Part shown: in pieces, positions 26,427-35,461 of the stretch
Numbering within the stretch: position 1 is the stretch's first letter
How the letters are laid out: every line of letters starts with the position of its first letter
Assembly (NCBI GenBank): GCA_023393125.1
Contig: JAEWMQ010000020.1
Location: 93,105 to 157,104, forward strand
DNA: 64,000 nt
Direction: 5' to 3'
Source: Bacillota bacterium
Lineage (GTDB): Bacteria > Bacillota > Clostridia > Lachnospirales > Cellulosilyticaceae
The notes under the pieces: model-generated
Database searches by the model: none
The model's input: the letters and a program-made list of their open reading frames with translations, nothing else
What the model was told of the DNA's origin: nothing
Translations under genes and position numbers: made by a program

Positions 26427-26513
26427 TAACTTTTTATTATGTGCTTATTTGTAATTAAATATTCCTTTATTGATTCTTCTTTTATATAACTCCGTCATAA
26501 TAACCTGTGTCCT

Positions 26514-26564
26514 AAAAGTAAAAAAGCTACTATGCTATTTTAGCATAGTAGCTTTTTTACTTTT
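26514..26564 (-). terminator. Terminator of the PTS EIICBA gene
   Basis: A perfect 23-bp stem (AAAAGTAAAAAAGCTACTATGCT-type arms) with a 5-nt loop, overlapping the stop codon at 26563. It can act on both strands. Confidence 0.8.
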
Positions 26565-28773
26565 ATACTTGTTTAATAATAACCGCTTCTTTAGCGCCTG
26601 CTTCTACATTACCAAGTTTTACAATCTCAACTTGTTCATTTTCTTTAAGATTTGGGAAAACAATTGGTGTAATAACAGATGGCACTTTTGGTTTAACACT
26701 ATCAAGATCTACTGTTAAAATTAAGTCACCAGCTTTTACTTCTTGTCCTTGCTCGATATGAGACTCGAAGCCTTCACCGCCTAATTTAACTGTATCAAGT
26801 CCAAAGTGAATAAGTACTTCGTGACCTGTTTCCGTTTCAAAAGTAGCTGCATGTTTTGTTGGGAAAACATTTGTTACTTTACCACTAACTGGTGAGTATA
26901 CTTTCCCATCTGTTGGCTCAATAGCAAAACCGTCACCCATCATTTTTTCTGCAAATACTGGGTCTGGTACTTCTGTAATAGGCATTAATCTACCTGTTAA
27001 TGGCATTTTAATTTCTACTGATGCAGGAGCTGCTTGTGTTTGTTTTATCTCTACTTCTGCTTCTGCCTTTACTTCTTCTTTAACATTTACTGCTTCTTTT
27101 GCTGCAGCAAGAGCCTCTGCACTTACTTTTCCTTCAATGATATCTAAAATATCATTTTTGATAACGTCTGATTTTCCACCAAAGATAACCTGAACATTAT
27201 TTCCTACTTCCATAACACCTGCTGCACCTAAACCTCTAAGCACTGTTTTATTTACTTTTTTAACATCATTAAGACCTACACGAAGACGTGTAATACATGC
27301 ATCTAAGTTAGTAATATTTTCTTTACCACCTAAATGTTCTAGTACTTGAATAGCAAGTGTGAGACCTTTTTGATCTCCTGCGCCTTCACTACCTTCTTCA
27401 TCATCTTCACGACCTGGTGTTTTAAGGTTAAACTTCTTAATACAGAAGTTGAAGACTACGAAATATACAACGAAGAATCCAAGACCTACTAATATAATGT
27501 AAATCCAGTTAGTTGGTACCCCTGCTCCTGCTGGAAGAAGACCAAATAATGTAAAGTCAATAAGTCCACCAGAGAAAGTCATACCTACGAATACATTTAA
27601 GATATCCATTAGCATATATGATAAACCTGCTAAAACAGAGTGAACTGCATATAATACTGGTGCAACGAATAAGAATGTGAATTCAAGAGGTTCTGTAATA
27701 CCTGTAATCATTGCAGTTAAAGCACCTGATAAAAGTAAACCACCTACTAATTTTTTCTTAGAAGGAAGGGCATTTTTGTACATTGCTAAAGCAGCCCCAC
27801 CAAGACCGAACATCATGAATGGGAATTTACCTGCCATGAAACGAGATGTCCCTTTTACAACTTCAGCCATAGTTGCTGCATCTGCACCTACTATACCTGA
27901 CATGTTGGAAAGTTGTGCAAAGTATGCTGTGTTTGCACCGTTTACTAACATTGTTGTACCATCTGCCAAATGTACTGTACCTTCTACAAATCCTGTATAC
28001 CAGAATGGTGTATAGAATACATGGTGAAGTCCTACTGGAATAAGACTTCTCTCAATAGTTCCGTATAGGAATGTTCCCATAGCTCCTGAATGATTAACAA
28101 GGTCTGCAATCATAGCAATACCATTTTGAACCACTGGCCATACGAATGATAAAAGTACACCTACTACTAACATCACTACTGAAGTAACAATCGGAACAAA
28201 TCTAGAACCACCAAAGAAGCCTAGAACTTGTGGCAATTGAATCTTGTGATATTTGTTATGCAGTGCTGATGCAGTAATACCTGCAATCATACCACCAAAT
28301 ACAGAAAGATTAAGTGTAAATATACCAAGTGTTGTTGTTACATATGAACTATACTCTGCTGGTATATGATCTGGTGTTAATACACCTAGTGGTGTTATCC
28401 CTAAAGATAACATAGTAGAAATAGCTGTATTCATAATTAAGAAACCAACAGCCCCTGCAAGACCTGCTGTTCCTTTATCTGACTTAGCTAAACCTACAGC
28501 AATACCAATTGCAAATAACAATGGTAAATTATCAAATACTGCTCCACCCACCTTTTGCATAACAGTTAATATTGCTGTTACAGCTTCTATATTAACAAAG
28601 TTAATAAGACCTTGATAAATAGCTGGTGGATTTTCAAGAGATGCTACGTTAAGTAATGCACCACCTACACCAAGTAAGATCCCTGCTGCTGGTAAAAGAG
28701 CAATTGGTAACATGAAGGCCTTACCAACACGTTGTAAAAGGCCGAAAACTTGACTAATACCTTTATTTTTCAT
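26563..28773 (-). CDS. PTS glucose/N-acetylglucosamine-type EIICBA permease
   Basis: About 736 aa fused phosphotransferase. Residues 1-390 are the EIIC membrane domain (VFDNLPLLFAIGIAVGLAKS, GITEPLEFTFLFVAP). The EIIB domain at about 440-520 carries the phospho-Cys in NLDACITRLRV. After an Ala/Glu linker, the C-terminal EIIA (about 590-736) carries the phospho-His in VLIHFGLDTV. The start is ATG at 28773 with AAGGAG; the upstream in-frame ATG at 28824 lies before this RBS. The substrate is glucose or GlcNAc; sequence features by eye do not separate these. A cre-like site lies in the leader, so catabolite control is plausible. Confidence 0.9.
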   Translation of the reverse strand: MKNKGISQVFGLLQRVGKAFMLPIALLPAAGILLGVGGALLNVASLENPPAIYQGLINFVNIEAVTAILTVMQKVGGAVFDNLPLLFAIGIAVGLAKSDKGTAGLAGAVGFLIMNTAISTMLSLGITPLGVLTPDHIPAEYSSYVTTTLGIFTLNLSVFGGMIAGITASALHNKYHKIQLPQVLGFFGGSRFVPIVTSVVMLVVGVLLSFVWPVVQNGIAMIADLVNHSGAMGTFLYGTIERSLIPVGLHHVFYTPFWYTGFVEGTVHLADGTTMLVNGANTAYFAQLSNMSGIVGADAATMAEVVKGTSRFMAGKFPFMMFGLGGAALAMYKNALPSKKKLVGGLLLSGALTAMITGITEPLEFTFLFVAPVLYAVHSVLAGLSYMLMDILNVFVGMTFSGGLIDFTLFGLLPAGAGVPTNWIYIILVGLGFFVVYFVVFNFCIKKFNLKTPGREDDEEGSEGAGDQKGLTLAIQVLEHLGGKENITNLDACITRLRVGLNDVKKVNKTVLRGLGAAGVMEVGNNVQVIFGGKSDVIKNDILDIIEGKVSAEALAAAKEAVNVKEEVKAEAEVEIKQTQAAPASVEIKMPLTGRLMPITEVPDPVFAEKMMGDGFAIEPTDGKVYSPVSGKVTNVFPTKHAATFETETGHEVLIHFGLDTVKLGGEGFESHIEQGQEVKAGDLILTVDLDSVKPKVPSVITPIVFPNLKENEQVEIVKLGNVEAGAKEAVIIKQV

Positions 28774-28796
28774 GTTTGTCTCCTTACTTTTGGCTA

Positions 28797-28811
28797 AGTA
28801 ACCGTTTTCAT
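28797..28811 (-). promoter_or_regulatory. cre-like CcpA site in the EIICBA leader
   Basis: Minus-strand ATGAAAACGGTTACT fits the cre consensus WTGNAANCGNWNNCW at every defined position. It lies 40 nt downstream of the -10, a position where CcpA acts as a roadblock. Confidence 0.6.
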
Positions 28812-28850
28812 AGTCACTTTGCACACGCTAATTTTAATTTTTACTTTCTA

Positions 28851-28878
28851 ATTTTATCATTCACTTTGTTTATGTCAA
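28851..28878 (-). promoter_or_regulatory. EIICBA promoter
   Basis: Perfect TTGACA (28878-28873), a 16-nt spacer and TAAAAT (28856-28851), with a leader of about 70 nt. No LicT/GlcT-type antiterminator hairpin was seen. The rest of 28879-29107 is very AT-rich with nothing else recognisable. Confidence 0.65.
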
Positions 28879-29107
28879 CTCTTTTTATTTATTTTTTTAT
28901 TTTATAGTGCAACTTGTACATTTTAAATATCACTTTTAGTAAGTTATTTACATATATTATTGTTAAACTTTTGTTTTATATTTGTTAAAATTGCTTGTTT
29001 TTATATTTTAATCACTTTATTTTCTTATCTATCATTTTACTTTTTATAACATTATCTTTTAATTTTGATTTTAAATATTACATTTAAAAGACGAAATCCC
29101 ACATCAT

Positions 29108-29136
29108 TTGTTTTTACTTTACCTATATTGTATAAT
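29108..29136 (+). promoter_or_regulatory. Promoter for the copper-amine-oxidase-domain protein gene
   Basis: TTGTTT, a 17-nt spacer and a perfect TATAAT (29131-29136), followed by a small leader hairpin ACCTTAA/TTAAGGT at 29143-29162. Confidence 0.5.
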
Positions 29137-29209
29137 ATTTTTACCTTAACTTTACTTAAGGTTAACTACATAAGACTTACTATCTTATCAAACTAAAGGA
29201 GACTATTAG

Positions 29210-30127
29210 ATGAAAAAATTAGGTATCTTTTTAATAACTACCTTGTTAACCACAACTACCATTTTAGCTGCTCCTATTAAAATTCAAGTTAATGGGAAGG
29301 AAATTCAATATAAAGTAGCACCTATCATTAAAAATGGTACAACTTTAGTACCTCTTCGTGTCATTAGTGAAGAATTAGGCGCTTTGGTAGAATGGTCCTC
29401 TGCTACCAATACAATTACTATTTATAGTGATCAAGCTAACTTGCAACTAAACATGGGATCACTAGAAATGAATAAGTTAGATTTTGCTTCTAATTCAGAA
29501 ACACAAATCCCTTTAGCCTTAGCACCTATCCAAATGAATAGTACAACTATGGTTCCTTTACGTGCTATCTCTGAAGGATTAGGTTGTAAAATCGATTATG
29601 CAAATGGTTTAATCAGTGTCACTTCTGGGGCTTCAATCGTGCAGCCTGGAGCGCCTCAGTTTACAGAAGAAATAAAGCTTAGTATACAAGATAAATTAAC
29701 CAACAAATATGGTACTTGTTCAACTATAGCAGGTGATATTCATCTTACTTTCAGCCTCACAGTTAATAAGGATAAGCTAAAATACTATCCCTGTGATTTT
29801 GAAATAGCCATCAAACTTTCAGATCAAGATATCACGCATTTAAAAGATTTAACACATACAGCACCAGATACAGCAGCATATGTAAAGAAACAGCTACAAA
29901 GTCATATGCAGCAACTTGCTTTAGAACTCATCTCTGATTATCCTGAAGCAAAATTTTGGGGATATTACGATTTGTCTCATTACGAAACAACTGATAATCA
30001 TCAAAAACTAATTACAAGCTATGCTTGTACTTGGATGAATTACATACCTGATGCAAATCTTACTTATGCTGGTAGTAAGAAGGACTTATTTACTTGGTTT
30101 ACAAGTTATGATACAGAAATTTGGTAG
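29210..30127 (+). CDS. Secreted protein with copper amine oxidase N-terminal-type (stalk) domain
   Basis: 305 aa with a Sec signal peptide (MKKLGIFLITTLLTTTTILA, cleavage near residue 20). Residues 25-135 form the copper amine oxidase N-terminal-like domain, visible as a repeated half-motif: NGTTLVPLRVISEELGALVEW and, about 75 residues later, STTMVPLRAISEGLGCKIDY. The C-terminal 160 residues are Cys-poor and unrecognised. In Clostridia this domain is a common cell-surface module not linked to amine oxidase activity. The start is ATG at 29210 with AAAGGAG. It is a single gene between a promoter and a bidirectional terminator; function unknown. Confidence 0.8.
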   Translation: MKKLGIFLITTLLTTTTILAAPIKIQVNGKEIQYKVAPIIKNGTTLVPLRVISEELGALVEWSSATNTITIYSDQANLQLNMGSLEMNKLDFASNSETQIPLALAPIQMNSTTMVPLRAISEGLGCKIDYANGLISVTSGASIVQPGAPQFTEEIKLSIQDKLTNKYGTCSTIAGDIHLTFSLTVNKDKLKYYPCDFEIAIKLSDQDITHLKDLTHTAPDTAAYVKKQLQSHMQQLALELISDYPEAKFWGYYDLSHYETTDNHQKLITSYACTWMNYIPDANLTYAGSKKDLFTWFTSYDTEIW

Positions 30128-30130
30128 AAG

Positions 30131-30182
30131 TAAGAAGGGATGTATTGAAACTATCTATTTAGTTTCAGTACATCCCTTCTTA
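30131..30182. terminator. Bidirectional terminator between convergent genes
   Basis: A 22-bp stem (TAAGAAGGGATGTATTGAAACT against its complement, one G-U) with an 8-nt loop. Confidence 0.85.
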
Positions 30183-30190
30183 TTTATTAT

Positions 30191-31891
30191 TTAGTTAAAA
30201 TTATAATCTGTCATAATAGGTCTTCTTTGCTCTACTTGGTCTTTAAAGTACTCATAGAAACTTAGCCCTAAAAAACCACCCGTAACATTTACCACATTCT
30301 TATAGCCCAGATTTTGTAAGGCTAGCACTGCATTATAACTTCTTTGCCCTGTACGGCAATGAATGTAGACGGGCTTATCTTTAGGAATTTCATCTACTCT
30401 TTGTCTTAATTCACTAAGCGGTATATTTTTGACATTTTCAAGATGTCCTCTTTCATACTCACCTACTTCTCTTACATCAATAAAGGTCTGCCCTTGTTCC
30501 AGTAGTGGCCTTACCTGATCTACTGTAATTTGTTTAAAGTCTCCTGCTAGTAGATTACTTGCAATGAATCCCGCATAATTGACAATATCCTTAGCAGTTC
30601 CAAAAGGTGGTGCATAACAAAGTTCTAAATCCTTTAAATCATGAACTGTAGCTTTAAACTTCATAGCCGTGGCAATAACATCTATTCTTTTATCTACACT
30701 TCCTTTTCCAATTGCTTGTGCCCCTAATATTTTACCTGTTGGCACTTCAAATAGGAGTTTAAAGTGAAGGGGATAACTACCAGGCATAATGCCTACTTTA
30801 TCATTTAAAATAAAATGTACACTATCATAGTTTAAATCTAATTTCTGAGCTTTGATACTATTTTCATTTAAACCTGTAGAAGCACCATTATACTCAAACA
30901 CTTTAATAGCTGAGCTTCCCATATAAGCATTAGTTGCTACTTCCATACCATTAATATGATCTGCTACAGCTCTTGCTGCTTTTTGTGCAGGCCCAGCTAG
31001 TGTTAAACGTGTTTTCATTCCTGTTAATAAATGATTAACTTCAATGGCATCTCCTATAGCGTAAATGGATTCATCTGAGGTTTGATAGTTGTCATCAACT
31101 GCAATAGCCCCTGTTTTACCAAGTTCTAATCCAGCTTCCTTAGCTAACTTGCTTTCCGGCTTAACACCTATAGCCATGACTACCATTTCTGTTTCTATTC
31201 TTTCTCCTGAAGCTAATACTACTGAACCCGGTTCAAAAGAACTTACTAAACTACCTAATGAGAGTTTAATCCCATGATCCATTAAAACCTTATGAAAAAT
31301 CTGTACCATTTCTTCATCAAAAGGACGTAAAACTTGTTGTTCACCTTCTATTAAAGTGATATCATACCCTGCTTCTCTTAGATTTTCTGCTACCTCAATG
31401 CCAATATAGCCGCCACCAATAACAGTGATTTTTTTCACGTATTTTTGCTCTATATGTGTTTTAAGCTTTATAATATCAGCCACATTTCTTACGGTAAAAG
31501 TAGGTATAGTCTCCAATCCTTCTAGAGCTGGAACAATAGGTTTTGCTCCAGGTGACAAAATGAGCTGATCATAACTTTCTTCATAGGTTTCACCTGTAAA
31601 ATGCTGATAAACCTTTACTTTCTTATTAGCTCTATCTATCTCAACCACTTCTTCATTTATCCTAGCAATGATATTGTATTGTTTTAAGAATTTTTCCGGG
31701 CTCATTAAAACTAACTTATTTGCAGGCTCTACAGCTCCACTTAAATGATAAGGTAGTGCACAGTTTGAAAAAGAAACATGAAGTCCTTTTTCAAACATGA
31801 TAATCTCATCTGCTTCACTATGTCTTCTAAGTCTAGCTGCTGCAGAAGCCCCTCCTGCTACCCCTCCTATAATAACTATTTTTTTATCCAT
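30191..31891 (-). CDS. CoA-disulfide reductase / NADH oxidase-like flavoprotein fused to rhodanese
   Basis: About 566 aa. Residues 1-440 are a pyridine nucleotide-disulfide oxidoreductase with FAD motif IIGGVAGGASAAARLRR, a single redox Cys in SFSNCALPYHLSG, NAD motif VIGGGYIGIEVAENL and the second FAD segment AIGDA. Residues about 460-566 are a rhodanese domain with active-site Cys in HCRTGQRS. This is the CoADR-RHD architecture known for CoA-disulfide, polysulfide or persulfide reduction. The start is ATG at 31891 (GAGGA 10 nt upstream). The gene lies 43 nt downstream of a stand-alone rhodanese, so the two form a sulfur-relay operon next to a Crp/Fnr regulator. Confidence 0.92.
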   Translation of the reverse strand: MDKKIVIIGGVAGGASAAARLRRHSEADEIIMFEKGLHVSFSNCALPYHLSGAVEPANKLVLMSPEKFLKQYNIIARINEEVVEIDRANKKVKVYQHFTGETYEESYDQLILSPGAKPIVPALEGLETIPTFTVRNVADIIKLKTHIEQKYVKKITVIGGGYIGIEVAENLREAGYDITLIEGEQQVLRPFDEEMVQIFHKVLMDHGIKLSLGSLVSSFEPGSVVLASGERIETEMVVMAIGVKPESKLAKEAGLELGKTGAIAVDDNYQTSDESIYAIGDAIEVNHLLTGMKTRLTLAGPAQKAARAVADHINGMEVATNAYMGSSAIKVFEYNGASTGLNENSIKAQKLDLNYDSVHFILNDKVGIMPGSYPLHFKLLFEVPTGKILGAQAIGKGSVDKRIDVIATAMKFKATVHDLKDLELCYAPPFGTAKDIVNYAGFIASNLLAGDFKQITVDQVRPLLEQGQTFIDVREVGEYERGHLENVKNIPLSELRQRVDEIPKDKPVYIHCRTGQRSYNAVLALQNLGYKNVVNVTGGFLGLSFYEYFKDQVEQRRPIMTDYNFN

Positions 31892-31934
31892 ATGATTCAC
31901 ATCCTCTTTTACTAATCCCTTAACCACTTATGGT

Positions 31935-32255
31935 TTATATTTTATTTTTACCTTTATAAGAGGCCATGCCACCTTTAACATTGATGACATTATAACCTTT
32001 TTCCAGAAGTGCTTTAACAGTTCTCATACTTCTCATTCCTGACTGACACATCATATAATATTTTTCATCCTTCTTTAAATATTTTTCAGGATTACTTAAT
32101 AGATTGCCCATAGGAATATGCTTTGCTGTTCTTATTTTACCTCCTAGCAATTCATACTCTTCTCTTATATCTATTAAATGAATTTTCTCTAGTAAATCAT
32201 CTAATTCTCCTGCATTAATGGCTTCTTCACTATTTCTTTTAAAAATAGAAAACAT
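31935..32255 (-). CDS. Rhodanese-like sulfurtransferase, single domain
   Basis: 106 aa, one rhodanese domain. The DIREEYELLGG segment and the active-site loop MCQSGMRS with catalytic Cys are intact. The start is ATG at 32255 with AAGGAGG. It is first in a two-gene operon with the CoADR-rhodanese fusion. Likely role: carrying persulfide sulfur to or from the flavoprotein. No signal peptide, so it is cytoplasmic. Confidence 0.9.
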   Translation of the reverse strand: MFSIFKRNSEEAINAGELDDLLEKIHLIDIREEYELLGGKIRTAKHIPMGNLLSNPEKYLKKDEKYYMMCQSGMRSMRTVKALLEKGYNVINVKGGMASYKGKNKI

Positions 32256-32363
32256 CTATACGCCTCCTTACAACTCAATCTTTTTATCTATTTAATCATC
32301 TTATTGTCATTATAAATAACCGTATTCTTTTTGTATGTAACTAACTCACACAAGAAAGATCTT

Positions 32364-33059
32364 TTAATGATTAAGGCACTTTTTAAGCCCTTCTATATCT
32401 AATAACTTAAAACTATTTTTATAAAAATCAATTAACTTCTCTTCTTTCATTCTAGCTAATTCTCTACACATAGAAGGTCTAGATACATTTAAAAACTCTG
32501 CTAAAGCACCTCTATTAGGTGTAATATTAAAAGCCAACTTACCGCTTCGCTGCGATTCTTTTAAAAGATAAGTAGCTAGCTTCTCTCTCATTCCTTTTAA
32601 TAATAAAAGCTCCATTTTCATATTCAGCATCTCATTTTTATCACCTAACACCCTTAGCATGTTATGAATAAGCTGTGTATGAAAAGAACATCCATTACTG
32701 CAATTTTCAATCACATGTTGATAAGGAATTAATATAACAGTAGACTTCTCTCTTGCTTTAGTAGAAACAGGTGCAATTCTTCTTGACGTACAAACAATTG
32801 CTTCCCCGAACATATTTGATGGTTCTAAAAAGGTAATGATATGACGTTCTCCTGCTATATTTTCTTTTATAATCTCAATACAACCCTCTACAACAATACC
32901 AATATATCCCACTTCATCACCGGCATGAAAAAGATACTCCTCTGCTTCATAAGTATTCATTTTAAAGGCTAAACAAGAAAGGAGCTTTTCTAGCTCATTT
33001 TCTTTGATTTGACGAAAGAGCGCTGATTGTAATAAACAGTCTTTATGACTTGGATTCAT
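32364..33059 (-). CDS. Crp/Fnr-family transcriptional regulator (HcpR-like by context)
   Basis: 231 aa. The N-terminal cyclic-nucleotide-binding-like beta-roll (about 20-130) includes FHAGDEVGYIGIVVEGCIEI. The C-terminal winged HTH (about 165-220) has NRGALAEFLNVSRPSMCREL. Cys residues are scattered (CLLQ, LLSCL, ENCSNGC) rather than in the N-terminal Fnr cluster pattern, so an Fe-S Fnr mechanism is not evident; heme or redox sensing is possible. The start is ATG at 33059 with AAGGAG. It sits between the rhodanese operon and hcp. In other anaerobes HcpR-type Crp/Fnr proteins control hcp under nitrosative stress, so that role is inferred here. Confidence 0.85.
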   Translation of the reverse strand: MNPSHKDCLLQSALFRQIKENELEKLLSCLAFKMNTYEAEEYLFHAGDEVGYIGIVVEGCIEIIKENIAGERHIITFLEPSNMFGEAIVCTSRRIAPVSTKAREKSTVILIPYQHVIENCSNGCSFHTQLIHNMLRVLGDKNEMLNMKMELLLLKGMREKLATYLLKESQRSGKLAFNITPNRGALAEFLNVSRPSMCRELARMKEEKLIDFYKNSFKLLDIEGLKKCLNH

Positions 33060-33174
33060 ATTTAATTATTCTCCTTTATTCACTTCTTCTTTTATTTAAT
33101 TCTATCTTAGTACTTTATACTTCTTCTTGCACTACTATTTTGTATTAGTTTCTTCTATTTAATCTTTATTAATG

Positions 33175-33210
33175 AAAAAGAGTCAGTACATTGTCATACT
33201 GACTCCTTTT
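33175..33210 (-). terminator. Second hairpin downstream of hcp
   Basis: GAGTCAGTA/TACTGACTC stem with 8-nt loop followed by TTTTTC on the minus strand. Confidence 0.6.
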
Positions 33211-33261
33211 AAAAGGTAGCTCTGAATTATAGTTACTTGATAAGTATCTATCCAAACTAAA

Positions 33262-33297
33262 ATAATCTCCTCCTAGCTCAAATTAGGAGGAGATTAT
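33262..33297 (-). terminator. Terminator directly after hcp (first copy)
   Basis: A perfect 14-bp stem ATAATCTCCTCCTA/TAGGAGGAGATTAT with an 8-nt loop, 5 nt after the stop codon and followed by a short T run. Confidence 0.7.
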
Positions 33298-33301
33298 CAG
33301 C

Positions 33302-35221
33302 TTAGTTCAATTTATTTAAAAGGTCATTTACGTCAAGTCCATGAACCATACAAGCTTCTTCTAAAGTTTCTGCTTGTGATGATGGACAGCCAAGGCAGTG
33401 CATACCTGCTTCCATTAACACTCTTGCGTTTTCTGGGTTTACTTTTAAAATTTCACCAATTACCATATCTTTTGTAATTCCTGCTTCTACTTCTGCAACT
33501 TTTACTTCTTCTCCAAAGAACATTTCCATATCTTCTTCTACTGTAGAAATGCCTCCAATACCAAAGTTATCTACTAATACTTTCGCTACATTTGGAGAAA
33601 GGAATGCTGGAAGTGTTGGTCCTAAATGAATTTCTTTTACCCCAAGGTAAAGTAAGCTTAATAAGACAATAACTGCTTTTTGTTCATACCAAGCAATGTT
33701 GTAGATGATTGGTAATTCATTAATATCTGCTAAGCCAAATACTTCTTTTAACTTAAGGGCAATTAATGCTAGAGAATAAGAGTCATTACATTGACCTGCA
33801 TCTAATACTCTTGGGATACCACCAATATCTCCTAAATCAAGCTTATTATATTTATATTTTGCACAACCAGCTGTTAAGATGACAGTGTCTTTTGGTAGAG
33901 CTTTTGCGAAATCTGTGTAGTAGTTACGTTTAGACGCTCTACCATCACAACCTGCCATAACTACGAATTTCTTAATAGCACCAGATTTTACAGCTTCTAC
34001 TACAGTATCTGCTAAGGCTAATACTTGTGCATGAGCAAAGCCACCAATGATTTCACCCGTTTCAATTTCTGTTGGTGCTTTACAAGTTTTTGCTAAGGCT
34101 ATGATTTCAGAGAAATCTTTTTGAGCGCCTGCTTCCCCTTCAATGTGCTTACAGCCTACATAGCCTGCTGCACCTGTTGTAAACATTCTATCTTTATAAG
34201 AGTCTTTTGGAGGTACAATACAGTTTGTTGTCATTAAGATTGGTCCATTAAAGGCTTCAAACTCTTCTTTTTGTTTCCACCAAGCATTACCGTAGTTACC
34301 TACTAAGTGTTTGTATTTTTTAAGTTGTGGATAGTAGTGAGCTGGTAACATTTCTGAGTGAGTATAAACATCAACTCCTGTACCTTCTGTTTGAATTAAT
34401 AATTGTTCAATATCTGCAAGGTCATGACCAGATACTAAAATACCAGGATTCTTGCCTACACCAATATTTACTTTTGTAATTTCTGGATTACCATAAGTAG
34501 AAGTGTTTGCAGTATCTAGTAATGCCATACCTTCAACACCCATTTTACCTGTTTCTAAAGTTAAAGCAACAAGTTCATCTGCTGTTAAGGAGTCATCCAT
34601 TAATTTCATTAAAGCTTCTTGCATGAAAGCATCAATCGCTTCATTATCATAACCTAATGCATTAGCATGTTTTGAGTAAGCAGATAAACCTTTTAAACCA
34701 TAAGTAATTAACTCTCTTAAAGAACGAATATCTTCATTTTCCGTAGCTAAAACTCCTACTTCATCAGATTCAGCTTTTGCTTTTAATACTTTATTCACTT
34801 CACCTGCTTCTTTATTTCCAGTTACTAAATTCTTAAGAGATGCTAAAATTCCTGTTGTATTTTCAGTAGTAATATCCCAGGTTGCAGCTTCAGATAAGCC
34901 TTCCTTATTAGATAACTGTTCTAATAATTCATTTTTTCTTCTTAAAGTTTCTTTTACACGTGCATAAAATACTTCATCATCAAAGTTAGCATTGGTAATG
35001 GTTGTAAATAAGTTAAGTGTGATGTAGTGATTTAACTCTTTACTTATTTCTTTTCCTTCTTTACGTAATCTTGTTGTCACTTCAGATATTCCTTTTGTAA
35101 CATAGATTAGTAGATCTTGCATATTCGCTAAATCTGCACTTTTACCACATACCCCTACTTTTGTACATGCTTTGTTTCCTGCTGTTTCTTGACATTGCAT
35201 ACAATACATTTGATTACTCAT
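33302..35221 (-). CDS. hcp: Hydroxylamine reductase (hybrid-cluster protein) with C-terminal DUF1858 domain
   Basis: 639 aa, longer than the usual 540-555. The N-terminal cluster motif CMQCQETAGNKACTKVGVC (C-x2-C-x8-C-x5-C) ligates a [4Fe-4S] cluster. Hybrid-cluster ligands lie in conserved blocks such as GHDLADIEQLL, HSEMLPAHYYP, TNCIVPP, GGFAHAQVL, AGCDGRASKRNYYTDFA and DAGQCNDSYS. From about residue 570 a DUF1858-type redox-disulfide domain is fused (EAGMHCLGCPSSQAETLEEA). Hcp reduces NO or hydroxylamine and can influence S-nitrosation; the extra domain may supply a thiol relay. The start is ATG at 35221 with AAGGAG. It is divergent from a second hcp. Confidence 0.95.
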   Translation of the reverse strand: MSNQMYCMQCQETAGNKACTKVGVCGKSADLANMQDLLIYVTKGISEVTTRLRKEGKEISKELNHYITLNLFTTITNANFDDEVFYARVKETLRRKNELLEQLSNKEGLSEAATWDITTENTTGILASLKNLVTGNKEAGEVNKVLKAKAESDEVGVLATENEDIRSLRELITYGLKGLSAYSKHANALGYDNEAIDAFMQEALMKLMDDSLTADELVALTLETGKMGVEGMALLDTANTSTYGNPEITKVNIGVGKNPGILVSGHDLADIEQLLIQTEGTGVDVYTHSEMLPAHYYPQLKKYKHLVGNYGNAWWKQKEEFEAFNGPILMTTNCIVPPKDSYKDRMFTTGAAGYVGCKHIEGEAGAQKDFSEIIALAKTCKAPTEIETGEIIGGFAHAQVLALADTVVEAVKSGAIKKFVVMAGCDGRASKRNYYTDFAKALPKDTVILTAGCAKYKYNKLDLGDIGGIPRVLDAGQCNDSYSLALIALKLKEVFGLADINELPIIYNIAWYEQKAVIVLLSLLYLGVKEIHLGPTLPAFLSPNVAKVLVDNFGIGGISTVEEDMEMFFGEEVKVAEVEAGITKDMVIGEILKVNPENARVLMEAGMHCLGCPSSQAETLEEACMVHGLDVNDLLNKLN

Positions 35222-35278
35222 ATTGTTCTCTCCTTTATTTTAACGGCTTTTAGCCATATTTTCCTTGCTGATAAATGT

Positions 35279-35284
35279 ATTATA
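35279..35284 (-). promoter_or_regulatory. -10 box of the first hcp promoter
   Basis: A perfect TATAAT on the minus strand, with no recognisable -35 at the expected distance, which is what an activator-dependent promoter looks like. Confidence 0.5.
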
Positions 35285-35306
35285 GCTAAAAACAAATATA
35301 ATTTGC

Positions 35307-35320
35307 GTAGCCATGGCTAC
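35307..35320. promoter_or_regulatory. Candidate Crp/Fnr-type operator in the divergent hcp region
   Basis: A perfect 14-bp palindrome GTAGCCATGGCTAC. Its centre (35313.5) is about 41.5 bp upstream of the start site predicted from the TATAAT at 35279-35284, the standard position for class II Crp/Fnr activation. A half-site TAGCCAT recurs at 35251-35257. Binding by the regulator at 32364 is inferred. Confidence 0.5.
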
Positions 35321-35461
35321 AAAAAAAATACTTTTTCAAACTTTTACCATCCACCTTTTTACATTTTTATAGTCGTAGTATTTTATAAAGAATAATAGTT
35401 TCTTTGCATGGGCAACTTATATCTCAATAACAATTTATCTTAAGACAGGAGACAATATGAA

